A stretch of 64,000 nt of DNA. It comes from Massilia mucilaginosa. Its GTDB lineage: Bacteria > Pseudomonadota > Gammaproteobacteria > Burkholderiales > Burkholderiaceae_D. Position 1 is the first letter of the stretch. Every line of letters begins with the position of its first letter. This document shows positions 44,263 to 52,893 of the stretch, one piece after another. The DNA lies in the NCBI RefSeq assembly GCF_011682145.1, contig NZ_WHJH01000033.1, positions 1 through 64,000 of the forward strand, given 5' to 3'. The notes beneath the pieces were generated by a model that was not told where the DNA came from, made no database searches, and saw nothing but the letters and a program-made list of their open reading frames with translations. The position numbers and the translations under genes are program-made.

Positions 44263-44449
44263 CAAATCTCCCTTGAGCACTAAAGTATGCGGCATAAATA
44301 CGCAGTGGCAACATCCCTCGCGTCCGCCCGTCTCACAGTTTGCCATAAAGCACCAAGCCAGCAAACACGAACGCGCGCGTAGTGTGCGCGGGCGCACCGT
44401 CAACACAGTAGCACGGTCCGATACTGCCTGTTCTGACGGAGGAAGCACC

Positions 44450-45445
44450 ATGGCAAATACAGATGAGAACTCAATGAGTTCGCAGGTCGAAGCGGTCGCC
44501 GACAAACAGCGCGCGATCCAGAGCCGGCAGGATCAGAAAGACGCCGCGGGCGGCAAGGAAGACAGCAAGGAAGCGGTGCAAACCGGCGGGCCGGTGCAGC
44601 CGGCACCGCCGCTGCCGTCGCAGCACCTGGTCAAACCGGGCATCGAAGCGTCGATGGCATTGAAGCCCCGCTTCATGGCCGAAGGCTACAAGGGCAGCGC
44701 CAAGCTGCAAGGGCAAACGGCCATCATCACCGGCGGCGACTCGGGCATCGGGCGCGCCGTGGCGGTGCTGTTCGCGCGCGAAGGCGCCGACGTGGCCATC
44801 TTTTACCTGAACGAACACGAAGACGCCGAAGAAACCAAGCGCTGCGTCGAGGCCGAGGGCCAGCGTTGCATCACCGTGGCGGGCGACGTCAAGGACATGG
44901 CCTTTTGCCAGCAAGCGGTGGACCAGGTGGTGGCCCAATTCGGGCGCCTCGATGTGCTGGTCAATAACGCCGCCTTCCAGGAGCACGCCGAATCGCTGCT
45001 CGACCTGACCGAAGAGCGCTTCGACGAAACCATGCGCACCAATATCTACGGCTACTTCCACATGGCCAAAGCCGCCCTGCCCCACCTCAAGCGCGGCGCG
45101 GCGATTATCAACACCGGATCGGTGACCGGGCTGCAGGGCTCGGGCAAGCTGCTCGACTACTCGGCCACCAAGGGCGCGATCCATGCGTTCACGATGTCGC
45201 TGGCGTCGAACCTGCTGGACCAGGGCATCCGCGTGAACGCGATTGCGCCAGGACCGGTATGGACGCCGCTCAACCCGGCCGACCAGGCGCCCGACAAGAT
45301 CGCCAAGTTCGGGCAAAGCACCGACATGCGCCGTCCGGCCCAGCCGGAAGAGCTCTCGCCGGCGTATGTATTCCTGGCCTCGGCGGTATGTTCGAGCTAC
45401 ATCACCGGCATCGTGCTGCCGGTCACCGGCAGCGTGGGCGGATAA
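44450..45445 (+). CDS. short-chain dehydrogenase/reductase with Gln/Lys-rich N-terminal tail
   Basis: 331 residues from the ATG at 44450, which follows ACGGAGGAAG. Residues 1-75 are a charged tail. The Rossmann core has TGGDSGIGRA, NNAA and the catalytic YSATKGA with the preceding serine. It belongs to the stress-induced YhdF/general-stress-protein-39-like group. Substrate unknown. It lies 14 nt before ku and is likely cotranscribed. Confidence 0.87.
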   Translation: MANTDENSMSSQVEAVADKQRAIQSRQDQKDAAGGKEDSKEAVQTGGPVQPAPPLPSQHLVKPGIEASMALKPRFMAEGYKGSAKLQGQTAIITGGDSGIGRAVAVLFAREGADVAIFYLNEHEDAEETKRCVEAEGQRCITVAGDVKDMAFCQQAVDQVVAQFGRLDVLVNNAAFQEHAESLLDLTEERFDETMRTNIYGYFHMAKAALPHLKRGAAIINTGSVTGLQGSGKLLDYSATKGAIHAFTMSLASNLLDQGIRVNAIAPGPVWTPLNPADQAPDKIAKFGQSTDMRRPAQPEELSPAYVFLASAVCSSYITGIVLPVTGSVGG

Positions 45446-45459
45446 GAAAGGACCGGCAT

Positions 45460-46458
45460 ATGGGACGCAGTCTATGGAAAGGCGCAATCAGCTTCGGGTT
45501 GGTGCATATTCCGGTCGAGATGCATCCGGCCGTGCGCGACAACGCGCTCGACCTGACCATGCTCGACCGCCGCGACTTCTCGCCGGTCGGATTCAAGCGC
45601 TATAACAAGGGCAACAACAAGGAAGTGGTCTGGGACGACATCGTCAAGGGCTACGAGTACGCCGACGACGAGTACGTGGTGCTGTCCGAGGAAGACCTGC
45701 GCCGCGCCAACCCCGAGGCCACCGGCACCATCGACATCCTGGCCTTTGTCGATGCCGACACGGTGCCGCTGCTGTACTACGAACAGCCCTACTATCTGGC
45801 GCCCGGCAAGGGCGGCGACAAGGTCTACGCACTGCTGCGCGAAACCTTGAAAAAGGTCGGCAAGATCGGCATCGCCACGGTGGTCATTCGCGTCAAGCAG
45901 CATCTGGCGGCGCTGGTGTGCGAAGGCGACACCATCGTGCTCAATACGCTGCGCTACAGCGACGAGATCCGTCCCACCGATGAACTCAAGATCCCGTCCG
46001 CCAGGTCGAAGAGCGCCGCCATCTCCGACAAGGAGCTGAAAATGGCGATGGCGCTGGTCGAGGGCATGAGCGAGGACTGGGAGCCGGAGCAGTACCACGA
46101 CACCTATCGCGAAGACATCCTGGCGCTGGTCGAGAAGAAGGTCAAGGCCAGGCAAACCAAGACCATCACCATGCCGGAGAAGGAAAAAGCGCCGGCCAGC
46201 AAAGGCAACGTCATCGACCTGGTGGCGCTGTTGCAGCAAAGTCTGGGCAAGAAGCCCGGCAAGGCCAGTGCGCCCGCCGAGGACAGCGAGGACGAGAGCG
46301 AGGAGGAAGACGAGGTAAAAGCGCCGGCCGCCAAACCGCGCAAGGCTGCGTCCAAAACCCCGGCGCGCGCGACGACGCCCGCGAAAGCAGCGGCCAAAGC
46401 CGCCGCGAAACCGGCGGCCAAAGCCAAGGCAGCGCCGGCCCGGCGCAAAGCCGCGTGA
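45460..46458 (+). CDS. ku: Ku, DNA double-strand-break end-binding protein
   Basis: 332 residues. The bacterial Ku core starts MGRSLWKGAISFGLVHIPVE and ends near residue 240. A minimal C terminus with acidic run (EDSEDESEEEDE) is followed by a long Lys/Ala/Pro-rich tail like histone H1. Ku binds broken ends and recruits LigD. The basic tail probably adds DNA affinity. LigD is encoded 3 kb away. Confidence 0.95.
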   Translation: MGRSLWKGAISFGLVHIPVEMHPAVRDNALDLTMLDRRDFSPVGFKRYNKGNNKEVVWDDIVKGYEYADDEYVVLSEEDLRRANPEATGTIDILAFVDADTVPLLYYEQPYYLAPGKGGDKVYALLRETLKKVGKIGIATVVIRVKQHLAALVCEGDTIVLNTLRYSDEIRPTDELKIPSARSKSAAISDKELKMAMALVEGMSEDWEPEQYHDTYREDILALVEKKVKARQTKTITMPEKEKAPASKGNVIDLVALLQQSLGKKPGKASAPAEDSEDESEEEDEVKAPAAKPRKAASKTPARATTPAKAAAKAAAKPAAKAKAAPARRKAA

Positions 46459-46473
46459 CGGACCAGGAGCCGC

Positions 46474-46713
46474 ATGGACGATATTTTTGCTTTACTCGAG
46501 TGGCCGGCGATGGCGATCAGCCTGGCGGCGGCGTGGTGGATGGGCTCGAAAAAGGCCGGCAAGCGCATCGTCGCCTTCTGCATGCTCATCGTCGGCAACC
46601 TGATGTGGATCGCGTGGGGCTGGGGCGAAGCCGCCTGGGCGCTCATTGCCCTCAACGTCGGACTGCTGGCCCTGAACGTGCGCGGCATCCGCAAGAACGA
46701 GGATGATGCCTGA
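46474..46713 (+). CDS. small membrane protein, 79 residues
   Basis: Three hydrophobic segments (MAISLAAAWWMG, RIVAFCMLIVGNLMWIAWGW, ALIALNVGLLALNV) with short basic loops. It begins 16 nt after the ku stop with an AGGAG ribosome site. No family recognised. Similar to small transporter-like proteins. Confidence 0.65.
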   Translation: MDDIFALLEWPAMAISLAAAWWMGSKKAGKRIVAFCMLIVGNLMWIAWGWGEAAWALIALNVGLLALNVRGIRKNEDDA

Positions 46714-46866
46714 CGAGGACCGGCCACCGGCGAACATGCAATCATGGCGCGCATTCCGCAGCAGAAGCTGCCAATTTTTACCGGACGTTTGCATGAAATC
46801 TGCGTTTTCGGCTGTCGTCCCTGACGCCGGCGCATCGCGCCACGGCGATCGCCACCAGGAGAGCGC

Positions 46867-47250
46867 ATGAGCGGCGACAAGGTCGTGCGCCATATCGCGG
46901 CCACGATGGTGTTCTCCCTGTTCCTGATGACGGTGGTCCTCGTGGTCGGTCTGCTCGACCCTTACGCGCTGGTCCCGCTGATCTTCTTCTTCCCGGTGGG
47001 GCTGATTGCCGCCTGGCTTGTCTGGGCACTGACTTTTTCCGATATGCCCTTGCCAAGCAAGATAATCCGCTTCGGCCTGTACGTGCTGCTATGCATCCTG
47101 ACCGTCGCGATGGCGCACGTCAAAGATAGCGATCTCATGGGCACCGTTTTCATCACGATGATCTTGCCGGCGCTGGGCATGCTCATTTTTCACTGGTTTT
47201 TCCCCGCGCCCACCAGCGCCGATGTAGCAGAAGGACCGGACGAAGCCTGA
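46867..47250 (+). CDS. small four-helix membrane protein, paralogue A
   Basis: 127 residues with about four transmembrane helices and a charged C terminus. MPLPSKIIRFGLYVLL in the centre is shared with the protein at 47687, identifying two paralogues. An AGGAGAGC ribosome site precedes the ATG. Function unknown. Confidence 0.68.
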   Translation: MSGDKVVRHIAATMVFSLFLMTVVLVVGLLDPYALVPLIFFFPVGLIAAWLVWALTFSDMPLPSKIIRFGLYVLLCILTVAMAHVKDSDLMGTVFITMILPALGMLIFHWFFPAPTSADVAEGPDEA

Positions 47251-47327
47251 GTGTGCGCGGGGGCCTTGGCGTATGAAAGCCCGAAATCCATGTGATAATG
47301 TCAACATCTACTTGACAGGACATCACC

Positions 47328-47678
47328 ATGAAATTCGCCACCCTGGCAGCCGCCGCCCTGATCGCACTGAGCACCGGCGCCGCCCGTGCCGAGGTCACCG
47401 AGCAGGACGCCATTCAAGCGCAAGTCGCCGGTGCCATGGCTTCGGGCGACTACGCCACCGCCAAGTGCCCCAACCTGACCGTCGACAAGGAGCGCCTGGC
47501 CGAACAGATCAAAAAATCCGGCAAAACGGCGGAACAACTGCGCGCCAGCGAAGACTACGCCGAACAGCGCGATGTCATCAAGACCATCGCGGCCACCGAC
47601 AAGGCCCTCATGATCTGCGTCCTGCTGCCACAGGCGCACGGCGGATATGGCCGCGGCATCGTGGTCGAGAAAGAGTAG
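47328..47678 (+). CDS. exported small protein of unknown function
   Basis: 116 residues with a clear signal peptide (MKFATLAAAALIALSTGAARA) of which the rest is soluble and holds two cysteines (KCPNL, MICVLL). The domain is unrecognised. It sits between the two paralogous membrane proteins, so a shared role is possible. An ACAGGACATCACC ribosome region precedes the ATG. Confidence 0.72.
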   Translation: MKFATLAAAALIALSTGAARAEVTEQDAIQAQVAGAMASGDYATAKCPNLTVDKERLAEQIKKSGKTAEQLRASEDYAEQRDVIKTIAATDKALMICVLLPQAHGGYGRGIVVEKE

Positions 47679-47686
47679 AAACGCGC

Positions 47687-48040
47687 GTGGCCAAAAGTCA
47701 TCCGATGCGTCACGCCGAAGGAGCCGCAGCCAGTGTGCTGTTCCTGTTGTCGCTGCTCTTCGTCGGCGTGATCGTCGGCGAATATGCCCTGATCGCGCTC
47801 TACCTTTTATGGCCGGCTGGCCTCATCGCCGCAGCGCTGGTCTGGTATCTGACCTTGTCCCACATGCCCCTGCCGAGCAAGATCCTGCGCCTTGGCCTGT
47901 ACCTGTTTTTCTGCGTCCTGACAGCTGTCGCCACCTTCCTGACCGCTACCAAGGATATGGACGTCACTCTCAAGACCGCCGCCTTCCCGGTCCTGGGCAT
48001 GCTGATCTTCGCCGCTCTATTCCCGGCGCCCAAGAAATAG
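47687..48040 (+). CDS. small four-helix membrane protein, paralogue B
   Basis: 117 residues from a GTG at 47687 or 111 from the ATG at 47705. The GTG is preferred because the longer start matches the length of paralogue A before the shared RH. Common motif MPLPSKILRLGLYLFFC and a matching WPAGLIAAALVWYLT helix. Function unknown. Confidence 0.65.
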   Translation: MAKSHPMRHAEGAAASVLFLLSLLFVGVIVGEYALIALYLLWPAGLIAAALVWYLTLSHMPLPSKILRLGLYLFFCVLTAVATFLTATKDMDVTLKTAAFPVLGMLIFAALFPAPKK

Positions 48041-48044
48041 AATT

Positions 48045-48057
48045 GATAAAAACTATC
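48045..48057 (+). promoter_or_regulatory. possible OxyR-type element before the catalase gene
   Basis: GATA-N5-TATC forms a 13-bp palindrome 22 nt upstream of the -35, where OxyR activators normally sit. It is only a partial match to full OxyR sites. Confidence 0.35.
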
Positions 48058-48079
48058 GCTTGCATATATTTAATTGTCT

Positions 48080-48107
48080 TTGACTAATTTATGAGCTCAA
48101 ATACACT
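48080..48107 (+). promoter_or_regulatory. likely sigma70 promoter of the catalase gene
   Basis: TTGACT and TACACT are separated by 16 nt and lie 35 nt before the catalase ATG. The region is AT-rich compared with its surroundings. Confidence 0.5.
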
Positions 48108-48141
48108 GTTTGCATCGATTCATCACTGAGGAGTTGCAAGC

Positions 48142-49593
48142 ATGAGCCAAGACCAACAGATCACCACCGCTTCCGGCATCCCGGTCGCCGACAACCAGAA
48201 CTCGATCAGCGCGGGTCCGCGCGGTCCCTTGCTGCTGCAGGACTTCCACCTGATCGAAAAGCTCCAGCACTTCAACCGCGAGCGCATTCCCGAGCGCGTG
48301 GTGCACGCCAAAGGCTCGGGCGCATACGGCACCTTTACCGTCACGCACGACATCAGCCACCTCACCAAGGCCAGGCTGTTCAGCGCCGTCGGCAAGAAGA
48401 CCGACACCTTCGCCCGCTTCTCCACCGTGGGCGGTGAACGCGGCAGCGCCGATACCGAACGCGATCCACGCGGCTTCGCCCTGCGCTTCTACACGGAAGA
48501 AGGCAACTGGGACCTGGTCGGCAACAACACGCCGATGTTCTTCATCAAGGACCCGATCAAATTCCCCGACTTCATCCACACCCAAAAGCGCTGCCCGCGC
48601 AGCAATCTCAAGTCGCCGACCATGATGTTCGACTTCTGGAGCCGCGCCCCCGAAAGCCTGCACCAGGTGACGATGCTGTTCTCGGACCGCGGCACGCCGG
48701 ACGGCTACCGCCACATGGACGGTTTCGGCAGCCACACGTATAGCCTGATCAACGCCGCCGGCGAACGCGTGTACGTCAAATGGCACTTCAAGACGCGCCA
48801 GGGCATCAAGAACCTCAGTGCCGCCGAGGCCGCGCGCATCGCCGGCGAAGACCCGGACTACGCCCAGCGCGACCTGTTCGGCGCCATCGAACGCGGCCAA
48901 TTCCCGCAGTGGGAAGTGCGCCTGCAAGTGGCAACCGAGCAGCAGCTGGAAGACTGGGAAGCGCGCACCGGCTGGAATCCGTTCGACCTGACCAAAGTCT
49001 GGCCGCACCGCGACTTCCCGCTGCACCCGGTCGGCATCTTCGAGCTCAATCGCAATCCCGACAACTACCACGCCGAAGTCGAGCAGGTGGCGTTTTCGCC
49101 AGCGAACGCGGTACCGGGCATGGGCTACTCGCCGGACAAGATGCTGCAAGGCCGCCTGTTCGCCTACCACGACGCCCAGTTGTACCGGGTCGGCACCAAC
49201 CACCAGCACCTGCCGGTGAATGCGCCGCGCTGCCCGTTCCACAACCAGCAGCGCGATGGCACGATGGCCGTCAACAACGGCGGCGCGGCGCAGAACTACG
49301 CCACCGTCAACGCGGTCGGCAGCGCCCCGCGCGGCATGGGCCACGGCGAACCTGAACTGGCCCTGCGCGGCGGTGCCGGCCGCTTCGACGGACGCGGCGT
49401 GGAAGACGACTACACCCAGGCCGGCAACCTGTTCCGCCTCCTGACGGCGCAGGAGAAGCTGAGCCTGTGCGCCAACCTGGCCGGGCCGCTGAGCCAGGTC
49501 AGCGACGAGATCCTGCAGCGCCAGCTGGCCCACTTCGACAAGGCCGACAGCGCCTACGGTAATGGCGTGCGGGCCGCGCTGAACATGAAGTAA
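48142..49593 (+). CDS. monofunctional haem catalase (small-subunit type)
   Basis: 483 residues. The catalytic histidine H55 lies in RERIPERVVHAKG, the distal asparagine in GNNTPMFF, and the haem tyrosine in RLFAYHDAQLYRVG. Decomposes hydrogen peroxide in the cytoplasm. Length and order fit clade 3 enzymes. GAGGAG ribosome site 8 nt before the ATG. A bidirectional hairpin follows the stop. Confidence 0.95.
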   Translation: MSQDQQITTASGIPVADNQNSISAGPRGPLLLQDFHLIEKLQHFNRERIPERVVHAKGSGAYGTFTVTHDISHLTKARLFSAVGKKTDTFARFSTVGGERGSADTERDPRGFALRFYTEEGNWDLVGNNTPMFFIKDPIKFPDFIHTQKRCPRSNLKSPTMMFDFWSRAPESLHQVTMLFSDRGTPDGYRHMDGFGSHTYSLINAAGERVYVKWHFKTRQGIKNLSAAEAARIAGEDPDYAQRDLFGAIERGQFPQWEVRLQVATEQQLEDWEARTGWNPFDLTKVWPHRDFPLHPVGIFELNRNPDNYHAEVEQVAFSPANAVPGMGYSPDKMLQGRLFAYHDAQLYRVGTNHQHLPVNAPRCPFHNQQRDGTMAVNNGGAAQNYATVNAVGSAPRGMGHGEPELALRGGAGRFDGRGVEDDYTQAGNLFRLLTAQEKLSLCANLAGPLSQVSDEILQRQLAHFDKADSAYGNGVRAALNMK

Positions 49594-49604
49594 GCGCAGC
49601 AGCC

Positions 49605-49629
49605 GGCGCGGGCTTCAACGGCCCGCGCC
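49605..49629. terminator. bidirectional terminator between catalase and ligD
   Basis: A perfect 9-bp stem (GGCGCGGGC at 49605-49613, GCCCGCGCC at 49621-49629) with a 7-nt loop lies between two convergent genes. It lacks a T-run on the plus side. Confidence 0.65.
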
Positions 49630-52173
49630 CTATTCCTTCTTGAAGCCCAGCTTTTTCATGGCCGCCGTCAGCGTTTTGGCGGCTTTCGCATAACCGTCCC
49701 ACGGCGCGTTGCCGAGATCGAGGCGTGTGTGCGCGTTCGCCACCGTCCACTGGGCGCCCGACTTGAGCGCGGCCAGTTCATCCCACCCCACCGGCACCGA
49801 AATCCCCAGCCCCGGCCGCACCCGCGCCGACCATGCGCAGGCCGTGGTGGCGCCACGCCCGTTGCGCAGGTAATCGATGAAGATCTTGCCGACCCGGTTT
49901 TTCGGGCCGCTCTTGAACGCAAACCGGTCCGGCAGGGTCAGCGCCATATGGCGCACCACCTCCTGCGAAAAGTCCTTTACCGTATCCCAATCGAGGCCGC
50001 CCTTGAGCGGCACCACCACGTGCAAGCCCTTGCCGCCGCTGGTTTTGAGAAAACAAGGCAGGCCCAGTTCGTCCAGGAAGGCGTGCATCAGCTGCGCCGC
50101 CTCCTGTATCGCGGCCCAGTCGACGCCCTCGCCCGGGTCCAGGTCGAACACCATGCGGTTGGGCGCTTCGTAGTTCTTGCCGACCGCGTTCTGGGTGTGG
50201 AACTCCACCACGTTCCACTGCGCCGCCGACAGAATGCCGCCCACGCTGCCCACTTCCAGCATCGGCGGATGCTCCGGATCGAGCGCCTGGTCCATCCGCT
50301 TCACGCCAGGCAGCTTGTCGACTTCCGCGTGCTTCTGGAAAAACAGCTCGCCGCCCACGCCGCTGGGCGCGCGCACCAGCGACACCGGCCGGCCTTTCAG
50401 GTGCTCCATCATGAGCGAGCCGACCAGCGCGTAATAGCGAATCAGTTCGATCTTGGTGGTGCCGCTTTGCGCGTCGATCACGCGCTCGCCGTTGGTCACT
50501 TTCAGGGTAGCGGGCAGCTTGCCTTCGGGTGCGACAAGTTCGGCCTTTTTTGTTGCGGTCTTCGCTTTGGTCTTGCTCTGCGTCGGCATCGACTCCTCCA
50601 TGTGTTTGGCGACTTCACGCCCGATCGCCTTGGCCGGCTTGTCGCTGCGCAGGCCCTGGAACACGGCGTGGCGGATTGCCCCGGCGCTGGTCCACTCGGC
50701 AAAGCTGACTTCCGCGACCAGCGTCGGTTCGACCCAATGATGCTTGCGGCCCGCCACCGCACCGGGCGGAAACGGGCTGGCGTCCGTATCGAGGGCGCTT
50801 AACTTGTCTTTCAGGTCGCGCAGCACGGCCTGGGTAAAGCCGCTGCCGACGTTCCCGGCGTATTGCAGCACGCCGTCCTTGTCGTGGGTTCCGAGCAGCA
50901 GCGCGCCGATACCTGTGCGCGAGCCCTGCGGATCGGTATAGCCGCCGATGACGAACTCCTGGCGCTGACCGCATTTGAGCTTGATCCAGTCGGGCGAGCG
51001 GCGCGTGACATAGCGCGAATCGCGCCGCTTGCCGATCACGCCTTCCAGTCCCAGCTTGCAGGCGGCAACGACCAGTTCCTCCGGATCGCTCCCGAATTCG
51101 CCCGAAAAACGCACCGTGTCGGACCTAGCCTTGTCGAGTACCGCGCCAAGCAGCGCGCGCCGGGCTTCGAGCGGCACCTCGCGCAGGTCGTGGCCCTTGA
51201 AATACGGCGCGTCGAACAGGAAGTACACGATGTCGGCCGTGTTCGAGCCGTCGAAGGCCAGTTGCAGCAGGCCGAAACTGGGCCGTCCGTTCTCGTCATG
51301 GACCACGATTTCGCCGTCGTACCAGCCGTCCGGCAGCTTGAGTTTGACCAGTTCCTTTTCAAGGGGTTCGAGCTTGTGGGTCCAGTCATGGCCGTTGCGG
51401 GTGATTAGTTGCACCTGTTTGCCCTCGATCCGGGCCAGCAGCCGGTAGCCGTCGAACTTGACCTCGAAGATCCACTCGGCCGGGTCGACCGGGGGCTGGT
51501 CGACCAGGGTCGCCAGTTCGGGCGAGAGCGATGCCGGCAGCGCCGCCTTGAGCGCCTGCTCTGGCAGGCCGCGGGCAGTGCTGCCCTTGGATCTGGCCTT
51601 GGCCTTGACCGCCCTGGCGCCCGGCATCGGCAGCTTGCTGACACTGTCCGGCATCTCGTCGACCACTGAGAACTCGGCGGCCGGCTTGGCGTAATCGTCC
51701 TTTTCCTTGATCAGCAGCCAGGGCTCCTGTTTTTCGCCCTTCCCCTTCATCCGCACCAGCACCCATTTGCCGCGCATTTTATGGCCGTGGATCTCGAACT
51801 TGAGGTTTCCGCCTTCGTAGCCCTTGTGCGGATCGCCCTGCGGCCGCCAGGTGCCCTTGTCCCAGATGATCACCTTGCCGGCCCCGTACTGCTTTTCCGG
51901 GATCGTGCCCTCGAAGCTCGAATACGAGATCGGATGGTCCTCCACATGCACCGCCATCCGCTTGTCTTTGGTATCGTAACTCGGTCCCTTGGGCACGGCC
52001 CAGCTTTTCATGGTGCCGTCCAGTTCCAGCCGAAAGTCGTAATGCAGGCGGCTGGCCCAGTGCTTCTGGATGACGAAGGTGAGCGCATCGGGAGCCGCCT
52101 CGCCGCCCTCGGCCGGTTCGGAGGTAATCGAAAAATCGCGTTTGGACTTATACACCTTCAATGCATCCGGCAT
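49630..52173 (-). CDS. ligD: multidomain NHEJ ligase LigD
   Basis: 847 residues from the ATG at 52173. Domains in order: 3'-phosphoesterase (about 20-170, HWASRLHYDFRLELDG), ATP-dependent ligase (about 215-520, nucleotidyl lysine in EVKFDGYRLL, DGEIVVHD, LEGVIGKR, WIKLKC) and primase-polymerase (about 560-840, VFDLDPGEG and SGGKGLHVVVPL). All catalytic motifs are present. It joins Ku-bound breaks with end processing and fill-in. The domain order PE-Lig-Pol is the common proteobacterial one. Confidence 0.95.
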   Translation of the reverse strand: MPDALKVYKSKRDFSITSEPAEGGEAAPDALTFVIQKHWASRLHYDFRLELDGTMKSWAVPKGPSYDTKDKRMAVHVEDHPISYSSFEGTIPEKQYGAGKVIIWDKGTWRPQGDPHKGYEGGNLKFEIHGHKMRGKWVLVRMKGKGEKQEPWLLIKEKDDYAKPAAEFSVVDEMPDSVSKLPMPGARAVKAKARSKGSTARGLPEQALKAALPASLSPELATLVDQPPVDPAEWIFEVKFDGYRLLARIEGKQVQLITRNGHDWTHKLEPLEKELVKLKLPDGWYDGEIVVHDENGRPSFGLLQLAFDGSNTADIVYFLFDAPYFKGHDLREVPLEARRALLGAVLDKARSDTVRFSGEFGSDPEELVVAACKLGLEGVIGKRRDSRYVTRRSPDWIKLKCGQRQEFVIGGYTDPQGSRTGIGALLLGTHDKDGVLQYAGNVGSGFTQAVLRDLKDKLSALDTDASPFPPGAVAGRKHHWVEPTLVAEVSFAEWTSAGAIRHAVFQGLRSDKPAKAIGREVAKHMEESMPTQSKTKAKTATKKAELVAPEGKLPATLKVTNGERVIDAQSGTTKIELIRYYALVGSLMMEHLKGRPVSLVRAPSGVGGELFFQKHAEVDKLPGVKRMDQALDPEHPPMLEVGSVGGILSAAQWNVVEFHTQNAVGKNYEAPNRMVFDLDPGEGVDWAAIQEAAQLMHAFLDELGLPCFLKTSGGKGLHVVVPLKGGLDWDTVKDFSQEVVRHMALTLPDRFAFKSGPKNRVGKIFIDYLRNGRGATTACAWSARVRPGLGISVPVGWDELAALKSGAQWTVANAHTRLDLGNAPWDGYAKAAKTLTAAMKKLGFKKE

Positions 52174-52371
52174 GGCGGCAACCTCTTCATGATGGTTTTT
52201 GCCGATTCTGGGGCCAGGCGGACCGGACGACTGTTCGCCAGCTAACCAAAAGATTGTCCGGACTGATTGTAAGTAGTTGTAAATCGCGTCAACTGGGTTA
52301 TTGGCAGCCGCGTTAGTGACTCTGTAGCACCCAAGAACTGCTCCACCATATAACCATACTGAGGAAACACC

Positions 52372-52701
52372 ATGAAAAAAGTTATCGCATCGCTGATCGC
52401 CGGTCTGTTCGCCACCTCGGTTTTCGCCCAGGCTCCTGCCGCTCCAGTCGCTAAAGCCGAAGCAAAAGAAGCGAAAGAAGTCGTCAAAGCAGATACCAAG
52501 GCTGCAAAAGCCGATGCCAAAGCCGATGCAAAAGTAGAAAAAGCAGCCGCTGAAGCCAAGTCGGACGTCGCCGAAGCCCACGCCGACGCGACCAAATCGA
52601 AAGCCAAGGCCCATTCCAAAACCAAAAAAGCCAAAGCAGAAGCCAAAAAAGACGCAGCTGTCGACACCGCAGAAGCCAAAAAAGACGCAGCAATGAAGTA
52701 A
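52372..52701 (+). CDS. exported Lys/Ala-rich low-complexity protein
   Basis: 109 residues. A signal peptide (MKKVIASLIAGLFATSVFAQ) is followed by near-continuous Ala, Lys, Glu and Asp in repeats such as AKADAKADAKVEKAAAEAKSD, predicting a helical, highly charged, possibly disordered periplasmic protein. A GAGGAAACACC ribosome site precedes the ATG. Function unknown. A strong terminator follows. Confidence 0.75.
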   Translation: MKKVIASLIAGLFATSVFAQAPAAPVAKAEAKEAKEVVKADTKAAKADAKADAKVEKAAAEAKSDVAEAHADATKSKAKAHSKTKKAKAEAKKDAAVDTAEAKKDAAMK

Positions 52702-52722
52702 GTTGTCCCCGCATTGAGAAGA

Positions 52723-52750
52723 AAGAGGCAGGCCCCCCTGTCTTTTTTTT
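52723..52750 (+). terminator. Rho-independent terminator after the Lys/Ala-rich gene
   Basis: A 10-bp stem with two G-U pairs (52723-52732 with 52737-52746), a C4 loop and a run of eight Ts. This is the best intrinsic terminator in the window. Confidence 0.82.
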
Positions 52751-52893
52751 CGTCCTCGTTTTCGTTTCCCCGGATCAATGTGCATTTTTCGACAAAAATG
52801 TGCGTCGATGTCACCCTGCTTCAACCCCTTTTTGCGCGCCGCTCCGTTTCACAGTCAATGCCGGCACCAGCGCCGGCCAACCGGAGCTTCCCC

